Assembly: GCA_030530205.1 (NCBI GenBank)
Contig: JAUMVK010000003.1
Span: 1 to 64,000 of the forward strand
Length of the DNA stretch: 64,000 bases
Reading direction: 5' to 3'
DNA from: RGIG3701 sp030530205
GTDB lineage: Bacteria > Planctomycetota > Planctomycetia > Pirellulales > Thermoguttaceae
The position numbers and the translations under genes are program-made. Within the stretch, counting starts at the first letter, position 1. Each line of letters starts with the position of its first letter. Shown here in pieces: positions 44,301 through 53,100 of this stretch. A model generated the notes under the pieces. The model made no database searches. It saw only the letters and a list, made by a program, of their open reading frames with translations, and was not told the origin of the DNA.

Positions 44301-44633
44301 AAGCCTCTTTTCCAGATTTTGTTTCTTGGCCTGAAAATCAATGCTCTGGTTCTCAAATTCCTTTTCCTTTAACTGGAACGCGTAGAGCCGATTCTCCAAA
44401 TCTTCATTCTTTCCCTGAAATTTCAGCTCTTTCTGATGCAGGTCCGCAAGCCTGTTCTGAATCTCCTGATTTCGCGCCGCTTCCATAGTTTCCTGCTGAG
44501 CCACTCTTTTACGCAGTTCAAGTTCACGAGCCGAAACCTCTTCTTCGCGGACACGAAGCTGGGCAGCGACCTGATTGGCTCTCTGCTGCAATTCATCACT
44601 AAGGCAGAACGTGGAATCGTTTGAGTTCGTCAT
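41373..44633 (-). CDS. Giant coiled-coil protein with three long internal repeats
   Basis: A 1086-residue protein, almost wholly Glu/Lys/Gln/Arg/Ala-rich heptad coiled coil, without a signal peptide or membrane helix. Three homologous modules can be aligned: starting near 239 (VQDRLSELEVQW), 530 (VQERLKELESNW) and 791 (VHDRIAALKGPG). Each continues with an EALK.EARK-type block and later EIQ.I..EAE..IQ..M. The modules are offset by about 291 and 261 residues. Function unknown; a scaffold, cytoskeletal or intermediate-filament-like role is inferred from the architecture. GAAGGAA precedes the ATG. It stands alone and convergent with the GHL10 gene. Confidence 0.85.
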   Translation of the reverse strand: MTNSNDSTFCLSDELQQRANQVAAQLRVREEEVSARELELRKRVAQQETMEAARNQEIQNRLADLHQKELKFQGKNEDLENRLYAFQLKEKEFENQSIDFQAKKQNLEKRLAILEEKEKKAAQERQASQQEIQSRIQILNEKRARLAEEQKNLEAGIRDKYDEIDTYMKNQRDAARQMINEANVQIQNRMNQLMVREEAQKEAEKKLNVRISEFNVAKEQQLAEIADMKKNMSKTLQQQVQDRLSELEVQWEIQADQKNKELEALKEEARKTLFNARNQASQLIQTAEDQVQKKIAKSQEKSDSILHEAEAQSKMMFTQANQEIQKIQSEAELAIQDQMHEIANEKNLLHDERLELEHKETKFAEAVAELDERVSRLVEAEKDYTIRSEEVKNIQDELERRTSELESKEQQVKEELQARALELQGQTDELETEKARFLAEKNKFEQDSRIQIEQMEEKRAHEQDVLEKKAAQLANNFKDQLAQIQIKSEELDDREKRLAQRIKKFEKDQQDAQENLAQMKQEFAESTRGKVQERLKELESNWQKESESARAEIEALKAEARKAISNAQAEAMQITKRAEVEAQKRVERAHEISREKVQDIDGEISQRIAHAKLEIQTIRQEAEDEIQQKMQNLAAREEDLARKLAAFETEKKTFTVERDESLEEARATVSRANEHASALLEDAQKRAEKTTQIAREQLVKERAELEEGQKKLQQAREIFNRERMNYMNEQTETSQKMMGEANSQIRRRLEEAAEREKFLKEERIRLADKEKKLEETFQKRMLEMEEAVEKRVHDRIAALKGPGIAEVASLKGEAEMLLHRAQEEAKMIIQNAKNASQKEMEISKAASLNSTREAEGTLTQKFEKAREEIEKLKQAAEQEIQEKSQKLAAQEKSLQELQLALEKEKSTIQESHLNALVEAKGIVSSANDKAAAVLADVQRRAQTIIDDAKSQASLQMSQLVMEQKKLEKERSDFHQEMETRRGLEDYQWKQREDALIQEDVKNAKLQAAEILRIAHEQAEKIIRGACSREEIPVSRPASSLSERERQLELLARQLREKQEALQQRELTLAGVRAEMEALAYELVDKK

Positions 44634-44745
44634 TGATTCATTCCTTCGGAAATTTCATAAAATACGTGCCCTTACACAATGTGTGCAGGGAAAATCAGTC
44701 TCTCTTGTTATAATCGTCAAAGTTTGCCTATTTTCTTTAATCGTT

Positions 44746-44775
44746 ACTTTAAAAATATTCTGAATTTTTTGTCAA
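44746..44775 (-). promoter_or_regulatory. Possible promoter of the coiled-coil protein gene
   Basis: A perfect TTGACA on the minus strand (44770-44775) with TAAAGT (44746-44751) 18 bases on; leader about 105 bases. Confidence 0.4.
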
Positions 44776-44974
44776 AAAGAATAAATTTTTTTCCACCCTT
44801 AAAAATTTTCAGGAAAAGGGGATCGAATTCGGCCACCTGTATTTTCTTCCCTGACTGTTTCTTTTGTTTTCCTCGATTATCTCAATCTCCTTTATTTCTG
44901 TCAAGCTCAGACTCGAAAATCTTTTCAAAATCTGAATATTTTGTTCTTTTCTGCCGGATTTCAGGGCGGGTCTC

Positions 44975-45002
44975 TTGAAGTCAGGGCAAAATATGCTATA
45001 AT
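44975..45002 (+). promoter_or_regulatory. Promoter of the receiver-domain gene
   Basis: TTGAAG (44975-44980) and TATAAT (44997-45002), spacer 16; the start codon is 36 bases from the -10 box. Confidence 0.65.
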
Positions 45003-45037
45003 TGGTTAATTGGTTCAAACTATTATGGAGGATAAAA

Positions 45038-45484
45038 ATGGCCGAAAATCGTATTTTGATTGCAGATGATAATCAAACGAACGTGGAACTGCTCGAAACG
45101 TTTCTGTTGGACCTGGACTGCAAAATTGAATTCGCCAGTGACGGAGCGGAGACGATGGAAAAGGTGGCCTCTTTCCAGCCGGATCTGATCCTGTTGGACA
45201 TTATGATGCCGAAACTCAATGGGTTTGAGGTCTGCAAAAAGATCAAATCCTCGCCGGAAACGTCGCAGATCATGGTTTTGATGGTCACCGCCCTGAACGA
45301 ACTCGGCGATATTGAACGTGCAGTGGAGGCCGGCTGCGATGATTTCCTGAGCAAGCCGGTCAATAAAGTGGAACTCCTCAAGCGTGTCCGTAACATGCTG
45401 AAGCTGCACTCCGTGACCGACGAGCTGGAACGTCTCCGCGCCTACATTGATTCCATGGAAGCGGAGCAGGGCCCGTTGAAGTGA
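45038..45484 (+). CDS. Stand-alone response regulator receiver protein
   Basis: A 148-residue CheY-like protein with only a receiver domain. Phosphorylation-site residues are all present: Asp pair in LIADDNQ, the acceptor Asp in LLDIMMPKLNG, Thr in MVTAL and Lys in FLSKPV. A short helical tail (about 122-148) follows. GGAGG lies six bases before the ATG at 45038. No histidine kinase is in the window, so its partner is elsewhere. It probably works by protein-protein contact, in a phosphorelay or in control of an enzyme or structure. A small membrane-protein gene follows after 34 bases. Confidence 0.93.
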   Translation: MAENRILIADDNQTNVELLETFLLDLDCKIEFASDGAETMEKVASFQPDLILLDIMMPKLNGFEVCKKIKSSPETSQIMVLMVTALNELGDIERAVEAGCDDFLSKPVNKVELLKRVRNMLKLHSVTDELERLRAYIDSMEAEQGPLK

Positions 45485-45518
45485 ATGACTTGATGATTTA
45501 TTCTTCTAATTTTATGCC

Positions 45519-45938
45519 ATGACCCCAACCCTTTTGATTTCCGTTTTTTCGTTCCTTGTGGGGATTTTTTCCCTTTATGTTACGAGGAAAGTCTGGAAAA
45601 AAAGAGCGGAGGCCTGGAAAGGAATGGAAGATTCACCATCGCTCCAACGGATTCAGCATTACGCTCGGGTTCAGTACCGGATTCGAATAAATCTGAGTAT
45701 TTCGTTCCTCCTTTTAGCCTTTTGCATTACCGCGTTTGATTTTTATTTAAAACAGGAACGTCTTTATGAGAGTGCCGTCTGCCTCACGGTTTCCCTTTTC
45801 CTGATATTATTATGGATCCCCCTATGGGGAGTTGTGGACGCGCTGAGCAGTTACATTTTCCTCAAAAAAGAAGATTCCCTCCAAATCATCGCTGAGGAAA
45901 AAGAAAGAATCCGAAAGAAACTGAAAGAAGAAAACTGA
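45519..45938 (+). CDS. Small membrane protein, unknown function
   Basis: A 139-residue protein with three hydrophobic helices (about 4-22, 58-76, 85-108) and a charged C-terminal tail ending in EEKERIRKKLKEEN that is likely a cytoplasmic coil. No family recognised. It lies 34 bases after the receiver gene on the same strand and may be cotranscribed, but there is no ribosome site of note. Confidence 0.6.
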   Translation: MTPTLLISVFSFLVGIFSLYVTRKVWKKRAEAWKGMEDSPSLQRIQHYARVQYRIRINLSISFLLLAFCITAFDFYLKQERLYESAVCLTVSLFLILLWIPLWGVVDALSSYIFLKKEDSLQIIAEEKERIRKKLKEEN

Positions 45939-46035
45939 TGGAAGAACAGAGGAATCGGGGAAAAGCGTTTTGCTTCTTTTTCTTCCTTTCCTCTCAAGGT
46001 TCGCCAAAACCTCAATTTAAATACCAACTACCACG

Positions 46036-48246
46036 ATGATCGACGCTTATTCCCTTTGCCCGGGCGGAACCGGGAAGAAAATTAAATTCTGCTGCCGGGG
46101 GCGGCTGGAGGATTTTCGCAAGATTTACAAATATATTGACGGAAATCAGTACACCGCGTGCCTGAATTACGTGGACACATTGCTTAATACGGACCCCAAA
46201 TGTGCCTGCCTCCTTGCGATTCGCTGCCTCGTTCTGAAAGCGATCGTGGACCGGGAAAATGATTTCACGGAAACGGCCAAACGTTTTTATGAATTTCACC
46301 CGGATAATCCAATCGCAGTCGCAGAATCGGCTCAGGCTCTTTTGATCGAGGGTCTAAAAGCGATTAAGACCGAATTCGGGAACGTGACGTCTACTCAGCC
46401 GCTTCTTCAGATCCAGGAACGTGAAAAGCTTCGTGATGTTATTCGGGAAGTCGTTTCACGATACGAAAAAGCCTTTTACGCGCCTCAGCCATTCCAGTAC
46501 GAGCAGGTCGTTCTCAATCTGGTTCAAATCCTGCAAATGGTGATGAAGGCCGGTTTTTATGAATCCGTCAACGCCTGGTTGGGGATTATGCCGGAACTTC
46601 ATCTGGAATCTGAAACCCGCAAAAAATTCATGAAAATGCTGAACCAGCTCAAGACGAATAAAGCGATCCCGCTCTGTTTCCGTGTGGGGCTGAAAATCCG
46701 CTTTGCGCCTGAAGACGCCTCGTGGAAAGAAGATTTCGACCGTATTATTCAGGAATCCGCTCTGAAACTTCGCTGGAACCAGGCCATTTATGATTTAAAA
46801 ACACTGGCCAGTCAAAAGGCGGAAATCCTCAAGAACGCAGCGTTCTGGTATGATTTGGCACTTCTGAGCGAGTGGCTCTGCGATTTGGACTCTGCGAAGA
46901 AATTTTGGAACGAGTACCTCGCCTGCGCAGACGTTCCATTTTACGATGCTCTGGAAAAACGTATCCGCTTGAGTTTCTTCAATGACTGTCCATTCCAGGA
47001 TGAAATGAACATTTGCACGCAGGATTACCCTCTGACGGATGCGCAGGCTGTTCTGGAAAAGCTTCAGGCCGAGCCGACTTTCGCGCATTTGGAAAATATG
47101 CGTAACCAGAGTTTGAACGGTGAAAAAATTCTGGCCGCATTTGATGTTCTGGACGCACCAGCCGTCACGACCATTGAGGAATTGAATCTTGAGGAGATCC
47201 CTGTTGTGATCGCCAATGCGATTTTATGGTCCGCATCGGATGAAAAACCCGCGCATCTGGAAGTGATCAACGTTCTGGAAGGCGGCGCTTCTTTCGTGCG
47301 CGAAGCGATGGAAAGCGTCATTCAACCCTGGCTCGCCGGCGAAATGAAACAGACTGTTACACGGAACATCTCTGTGACTCTCGACTCGATTTTGCGCAAA
47401 ATTAACCTTCCTGCCGGCATTTCGGATGAGAAAGTCCGCGAGGTGAAAAACGCCCACTGCCGCTCTATCCTGTTAAACCGCTGGATCAACTACCCGCTGG
47501 GGATCCTTCAAAATCATTCCATTCGCAGCGCGGCCAAAAAAGCCGAATTTCAGGCTCAGGTAGAAACGGTTCTGTACGCGCTGCGCCATTTGCTCGAACG
47601 GGAGAAAGTCAGCGCTTCCATCCTCGATGAACTGCGTTCCGCATTGAATCTCGCGCCTCTTCCGGAAATCACGGCGGAAATGATTCCGGCCCTTTCCCCG
47701 ATTTTCTATGATCAGCTTCCCAAAGAACTGATCACGCCAGAAATTCTGGAACAGGTTTTTTACGTTTCCCGAATTTTCAACTCGAACAATATTCCGCGAC
47801 CTATTCTTGAAATGGCCGAGAATGATGAACGGTATTCGCCTCAGCTTCGTGTAGAAATTCTGAAAAACCTCTGGAGCTTGTCCCCACTGGTTTCCCGCAC
47901 ACAGGAAGTCATCAAAAAAGGGCGGACGCTGTGCAAAGACAACAACCTTTCCGATGTTTTCTTCGATATTATGGAAGTCGCTTATTCCGTCAGTGAGGGA
48001 AAATTCCATACTGTGTTCGATCGAATCAAACACATTCGTCAGGAACATTCGGACGATGCTGACGCGATGCAGTACGTTTCGCAGCTGAGCCAGTACATGT
48101 ACGGAGTGATCCAGAATATGAACCCGGCAGATTTAAGCGCGTTCCAGCACAAAACACCTTACGACCTTCCGGGCGTGGAAAACCTGAACGCCGGCAAGCT
48201 GGAGGAAGCTCTGAATTCCTTGCGTGAACAACCGGAAGAACGTTAG
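46036..48246 (+). CDS. SEC-C-like, TPR-like helical protein
   Basis: A 736-residue cytoplasmic protein. The first 25 residues contain LCPGGTGKKIKFCC, a variant of the SEC-C zinc motif (C-P-C-G-S-G-K-K-x-K-x-C-C) in which one Cys is Gly. The rest is helical; residues 30-120 look like a TPR pair (NQYTACLNYVDTLLNTDPK, then DNPIAVAESAQALLIEG), and the remaining 600 residues are helical repeat with no clear motif. SEC-C domains are known as zinc-binding and protein-contact modules. Function unknown. No signal peptide. The start lacks a clear Shine-Dalgarno. It is followed by tmk 21 bases on, so the two may form an operon. Confidence 0.75.
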   Translation: MIDAYSLCPGGTGKKIKFCCRGRLEDFRKIYKYIDGNQYTACLNYVDTLLNTDPKCACLLAIRCLVLKAIVDRENDFTETAKRFYEFHPDNPIAVAESAQALLIEGLKAIKTEFGNVTSTQPLLQIQEREKLRDVIREVVSRYEKAFYAPQPFQYEQVVLNLVQILQMVMKAGFYESVNAWLGIMPELHLESETRKKFMKMLNQLKTNKAIPLCFRVGLKIRFAPEDASWKEDFDRIIQESALKLRWNQAIYDLKTLASQKAEILKNAAFWYDLALLSEWLCDLDSAKKFWNEYLACADVPFYDALEKRIRLSFFNDCPFQDEMNICTQDYPLTDAQAVLEKLQAEPTFAHLENMRNQSLNGEKILAAFDVLDAPAVTTIEELNLEEIPVVIANAILWSASDEKPAHLEVINVLEGGASFVREAMESVIQPWLAGEMKQTVTRNISVTLDSILRKINLPAGISDEKVREVKNAHCRSILLNRWINYPLGILQNHSIRSAAKKAEFQAQVETVLYALRHLLEREKVSASILDELRSALNLAPLPEITAEMIPALSPIFYDQLPKELITPEILEQVFYVSRIFNSNNIPRPILEMAENDERYSPQLRVEILKNLWSLSPLVSRTQEVIKKGRTLCKDNNLSDVFFDIMEVAYSVSEGKFHTVFDRIKHIRQEHSDDADAMQYVSQLSQYMYGVIQNMNPADLSAFQHKTPYDLPGVENLNAGKLEEALNSLREQPEER

Positions 48247-48267
48247 ACGAAAGGCGAGGCAAGCGGA

Positions 48268-48903
48268 ATGTTTATTGCACTGGAAGGCGGTGACGGCGCC
48301 GGAAAATCGACGCAAATCCCTCTTTTGAAAGCATGGTTCGAGGCGCAGGGATACAACGTGACCGTCTGCCGTGAACCGGGAAGTACCCCGCTTGGCGAAA
48401 GGATCCGTGAAATCCTCCTTTTTTCGAAGAATCTGGGAGTTTCGCAGATGAGCCGAATGAGCGAACTTTTGCTCTTTATGGCTGCGCGTGCCCAAGTCGT
48501 GGCGGAAATCATTCGCCCTGCACTGGAACGCGGTGAAGTGGTACTCGCGGATCGATTTCTCCTTTCGAGTATCGTGTACCAAGGCTGGGGGGGTGAACTG
48601 GATGTTGAGCAGATCCGTCAAATCGGCCAAATCGCTACCGACGGCGTACTTCCTAACCTGAATATCGTGCTGGATGTTCCTCTTTCCGTGGCAAAAGCCC
48701 GACGAACAGAAGCGCCGGACCGGCTGGAATCAGAAGCGGATGAATTCCACGAACGTGTTCGCGCGGGGTTCCTCACCGAGGCGGCTCGCGACCCGGAAAA
48801 ATGCGTCGTCATTTCCGCAGAAAAGACCGTGGAAGAAATTTTCGAGCAAATCAAAAAAGCGGTGGAGCGCAAAATGTCACTCCGGGACTCAGAAATTTTT
48901 TAA
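48268..48903 (+). CDS. tmk: Thymidylate kinase
   Basis: Phosphorylates dTMP to dTDP. The 211-residue protein has the P-loop GGDGAGKST (7-15), the REPGSTPLGERIRE segment, DRF in ADRFLLSSIVYQGWGG, and a LID-like region RRTEAPDRLESE. Length and motifs are normal. GAGGCAAG before the ATG acts as ribosome site. It follows the SEC-C/TPR-like gene closely. Confidence 0.95.
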   Translation: MFIALEGGDGAGKSTQIPLLKAWFEAQGYNVTVCREPGSTPLGERIREILLFSKNLGVSQMSRMSELLLFMAARAQVVAEIIRPALERGEVVLADRFLLSSIVYQGWGGELDVEQIRQIGQIATDGVLPNLNIVLDVPLSVAKARRTEAPDRLESEADEFHERVRAGFLTEAARDPEKCVVISAEKTVEEIFEQIKKAVERKMSLRDSEIF

Positions 48904-48937
48904 TTCTCTGAGTTCCTGATTTCCTTTTCCTCAGCCC

Positions 48938-48969
48938 AATTCATAATTCAGAATTCAGAATTCATAATT
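48938..48969. repeat. Short palindromic repeat between tmk and the aminotransferase gene
   Basis: 'aattcataattcagaattc' continues into 'agaattcataatt': 'attcataatt' occurs at both ends and 'gaattc' twice within. It resembles the type B arms in composition but lacks the 'cattattcg' core. Confidence 0.55.
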
Positions 48970-48975
48970 AAAGAA

Positions 48976-50103
48976 ATGGTTCCATTCCTTGATCTTTCCC
49001 GTCATATTGCTTCGCTGAAACCTTCGATTAAGGAGGGGCTCGCCTCAGTGGTCGATTCCGGGATTTTTGTTTTAGGGCCAGAAATCGCTCAGTTTGAAAA
49101 AACTTTGGCTGGGTACTGCGGTACTCGTTTCGCGGTGGCTTGTGCCTCCGGCAGTGAGGCCCTTCTTATGGCGCTCATGGCGATCGATCTGAAACCAGGC
49201 GATGAAGTTATCGTTCCTTCTTTCACTTTCTTCGCGACTGCCAGCGCAGTAGTGCGCCTCGGAGGAACACCGGTTTTCGCCGACATTTGCCCGGATTCCC
49301 TGAATATGGACCCAGCCGATGTTGAACGAAAAATCACGTCCCGAACGCGGGCGATCCTTCCCGTTCACCTCTTTGGCCGGGCAGCCGAGATGGAAAAACT
49401 CGACGCGATCGCAAAAAAGCAAGGGCTGGAGCTCATCGAGGACTGCGCTCAGGCGATTGGGGCTGAGGCGGTTCTGGCCGACGGCCAAACTCACCGCGTG
49501 GGTTCCATGGGGTCGATCGGATGCTTCAGTTTTTATCCAACGAAAAATCTCGGAACGATGGGCGACGGCGGTGCGCTGACGACCCAAAGCGAAGCGCTCG
49601 CTGAAAAGCTGAAACTCATTCGTGGGCACGGGATGCAGCCGCGCTACTTCCACAAAATAATTGGGATCAATGGCCGGCTGGACGCGTTCCAGGGGATCGT
49701 GCTAAACCAGAAATTCCCCTGTCTGGACGGTTGGACCGCGGAACGCCAGCAAATCGCTGAACACTATCTGAATCTTTTCAGATCGAAACCGTTTTTGGAA
49801 GGCAAAATCCAGCTTCCGGCCCAACCCGGAGCAGGGCGGATGGTCTGGAATCAGTTCTGCATCTGCACGAATGAACGAAATGACCTGGAAAAATTCCTCT
49901 CGGATCGCAAAATCGGGACGGCCATTTACTATCCTTTTGGTTTGCATGAGCAGGAATGTTTTCGTTATTTAAACTACGCGCCGGAAGACCTCCCGGTAAC
50001 GTACCGCGTCTCACGGTCCATTCTCGCGCTTCCAATTTTCCCCGGGCTGACGTCCGACGAACAGGAAGAAGTGGTGGACGGAATCGCCGAGTTTTACAAA
50101 TAA
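48976..50103 (+). CDS. DegT/DnrJ/EryC1/StrS-family aminotransferase
   Basis: A 375-residue PLP-dependent sugar aminotransferase. The PLP lysine is Lys190 in FSFYPTKNLG; other blocks are ACASGSEALLMAL (55-67), VPSFTFFATASA, HLFGRAAEM and the DCAQAIGAE segment (156-164) with the PLP-pairing Asp. It transfers an amino group from glutamate to a keto sugar nucleotide, for LPS O-antigen, glycoprotein or cell-surface glycan synthesis. Product unknown. It stands 18 bases before the nuclease gene on the same strand. Confidence 0.93.
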   Translation: MVPFLDLSRHIASLKPSIKEGLASVVDSGIFVLGPEIAQFEKTLAGYCGTRFAVACASGSEALLMALMAIDLKPGDEVIVPSFTFFATASAVVRLGGTPVFADICPDSLNMDPADVERKITSRTRAILPVHLFGRAAEMEKLDAIAKKQGLELIEDCAQAIGAEAVLADGQTHRVGSMGSIGCFSFYPTKNLGTMGDGGALTTQSEALAEKLKLIRGHGMQPRYFHKIIGINGRLDAFQGIVLNQKFPCLDGWTAERQQIAEHYLNLFRSKPFLEGKIQLPAQPGAGRMVWNQFCICTNERNDLEKFLSDRKIGTAIYYPFGLHEQECFRYLNYAPEDLPVTYRVSRSILALPIFPGLTSDEQEEVVDGIAEFYK

Positions 50104-50121
50104 TTCAGTATTTTTATTAAA

Positions 50122-53100
50122 ATGAACCGTATTTTCCTTGACTGGAACCAACCCAGTATCCCGGCATTAATCGATTGCCTGCTTGCTGCTTATCGTGTCC
50201 CTGGCTCAAATTACTACGATCTTTCGGATTACGTACTGGTCTTTCCCAACCGTGCATCGAGTAAACGTTTTCTCACCCTTCTTGCGGATTGCGCCTGGCA
50301 AAACCATTGCACGATTGAGCCGCCGCGCGTAAAGCACATGGGCGACTTTATGGAGCTTCTTTACGAACAAAAAGCCCCTTGCGCGTCCCTTCTGACCCAA
50401 CAGGTTCTTTGGGCGGAAGCTCTTCGTGAAGTTCATGCCGAAGCCCCGAACCTTTTCGCTTCCATGTTCCCAGCCGCACCGGACGAAAAAGACACGGAAG
50501 CCTGGCATATACTTGGGGTTCAGCTCACTGAAATTTTCCAGGAAATCGCACGGGAAAATCTCAGTTTCAAGGAGGTTTACGCCCTTTGCCAAGCCCTCGC
50601 TGCGGAAGCGGAACAAACCAAAAAGACTTTCTTCCCATTTCAGGAAGTACGCCGGTGGGAATTTCTCGCTGCAGTAGAATCGTTGTACTTTCAGCGCCTC
50701 GACGCTGCCGGACTTTGGGACCGACAGGCCGCACGTCTGTTCGCTCTGCGGAACAATCCGATCCCAACCGCCGGAAACGCTCCCGCTTCCCCTTCCGCTT
50801 CCGGGCTGAATCTTCTGACATCACATGATTTTCAAATCAATTTCCGGCTTGGGATCGTCGGCTGCGTGGACCTGAGCGCCCTTCAGCGTGAGTTTCTGAA
50901 ACGAGTCTCCGCTCAAACGGACGTTTTTATCTTCGCTCCTGAATCGATGCAAGACCGTTTCGAGGAAGATGGAACTCTCAAGACTGGCCATTGGTCCCAA
51001 ATCGACCCGGAACTGAATGAACGGTTGAAGCAGAACCTTTTCCAGGAAACCAAACCGGAGGAACAGGTGCAGCGTGTTATAGAGTGGCTTCGCAAAATCG
51101 CACCGCAAACAAGCATCGATGAAATCACGCTCGGCCTGGTGGACGAATCGCTCGAACCGATCCTACTCCAGCAGCTCGCTCTTAATGGTGTACCAACGAT
51201 CCGTTCCGGTAAAAAAATGCTCCCGGATCTTCAGCCCTGGCGTCTTGTAAAACGGATGTACGAGTACTTCCAAAGCATCGCGTCTTACCAGCCGGGCAAA
51301 CCGCTGGCTGAACTGATGGAAGCCGTTGGGCCGGAATACGAGACACTCGCGCTTTTTTTGCGTCAGGAAGACGTCGGAAACTACCTGCGTTCCCTGCATG
51401 ACGAAACAGGTGAACCTCTGATTCCCGGCGACTGGATCGTAGAGCTTGACAAATACTTCAATCAGTACTACCCGGCCCGAATGCCTCACCCGGCGTCGAA
51501 GGGCGCGGAAAATCTTCGAAACGGTTTTCCCAATCTTTTTTGCGCATACCAGACGATTCACTCCATTTTGTTTGAATACGCTGTCGAGTACGTGAATTTC
51601 CATTCCCTCCTTTCCATCGTAATGCAATTCCTGAAACGGATCTGCTGCTGGAAAGTCAATTACGACTCGGAGGATGAGGAGGAGTACCAGATCATCCGCG
51701 GGTGTATGGAGCTAAACCACGTGTTCAGCGACAAATTGCAAATCCCACAGCAGTTTTTGCCTTTCCTGGACCTGAATCTCCCTCAAGCGCTGAGCCTCCT
51801 TTTGAACCAGACCACCTCGAAACAGATGGTGACCTCCAGTATCCCGGGAACCATTTCGATTCAACGCTGGCTTGATTTGGCTCTGGATGATTCGTCCGCG
51901 CTCGCTCTGCTTGGAATGAACGAAAACTTCATCCCCGAGTCCATTTCCGAGCACATTTTCCTCCCGAACCAGCTCCGGGAAAAACTGCACGTCAAAACGA
52001 ACCAAAATCGGCTGGAACGCGATATTTATAACCTTTCGCTGATCCTTGCGTCACGCCGTGATATTTGCGTCACGCTGGGTCGTATCTCATCAGACGGCCA
52101 GTCCCTTTTCCCCAGCCGGCTTTTGCTTACGGATACGTCGGACGCGTTGATTCCGCAGGTTATCGAACTGTTTGACGAGCCCAAAGAACCGGAACTCACA
52201 GGAATTCAAAAATCCGGTCAAAAAAAAGCTTCACGCCTTTTTCAAACGCCAGCCATCCCGGAATCCTTCCCGCCGATCTGCGATATGTCGGTGACAGATT
52301 TTGCGGTTTATATTCAAAACCCCTATATTTTTTACCTCCAGCGCGTTTTGCGTCTGAATGAGGTAAATGATTCGGCACGTGAACTGGACGCGGCAAACTT
52401 CGGAACCCTTTTCCACGATGTTTTACAGGCTTTTGGTCAGAAAGAGATCGCCCGGCAAAAGGAATCAAACCTCAATTCCCTCACGGAATCTGCACGTCTT
52501 AATGACCCGGAAGCATTCAAAGCCGAAAAAAACCGAATTCAAAACGACCTTTTGGGAATCCTGAAGCAGTACTCGTTCGCCCGTTTCGGCGCACAGGCGC
52601 TTCCGATCGTGCAAATCCAATGCAGCCAACTTGAGGAGCGGCTGAAATTTCTGGCCGAAAAGCAGACGGAGCAGTACCGCGACGGATGGCGTATCTGGGC
52701 CGTGGAGCATCCTCTCACCGCATACCTGCGTGAAAATGGCGGGGCCGGCGAGATCCTGAAATTCGGTCCGACAAAACCCTTGGAAACCTCGCCCAAACCC
52801 ATGCTCATCCACGGAAAGCTCGACCGGATCGACGTCCGCAGGCTCGAAGACGGTTCGACCGAATGGCGGATTTGGGACTACAAAACGTTCAAGGAAACAC
52901 CGACCGAAAAGCATTTCGGCCGAAAACAGTTAAAAGACTCCGTAGAACCAGATGACTGGAAGGACTTCCAGCTTCCGCTTTACCTCCACCTTCTTCGTTC
53001 GGCACGCCAGTCGGGCCTTCCCGAATACAAAGATTTGAACCAGATCGACCCGAAACACGTGCGAGTCGGTTACATTCTGGTCCCAAAAAAGGTGGAAAGC

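Larger units (their letters stand above)
44634..45037. other. Divergent intergenic region, 404 bases
   Basis: An AT-rich gap between the coiled-coil gene (minus) and the receiver gene (plus). It contains a promoter on each strand, listed separately, and a short forward frame (44679-44978) with no ribosome site that I do not accept as a gene. No RNA fold was recognised. Confidence 0.6.

Noticed and set aside
44679..44978. A 99-codon plus-strand open frame upstream of the receiver gene
   Set aside because: Phe/Ser-rich sequence from AT-rich DNA with no start signal; it covers a probable minus-strand promoter.
45038..48246. A defence or signalling island comprising the receiver, small membrane protein and SEC-C/TPR-like protein
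   Set aside because: Gaps and direction allow cotranscription but no effector, toxin, nuclease or kinase joins them, so there is no sequence support for a joint system.
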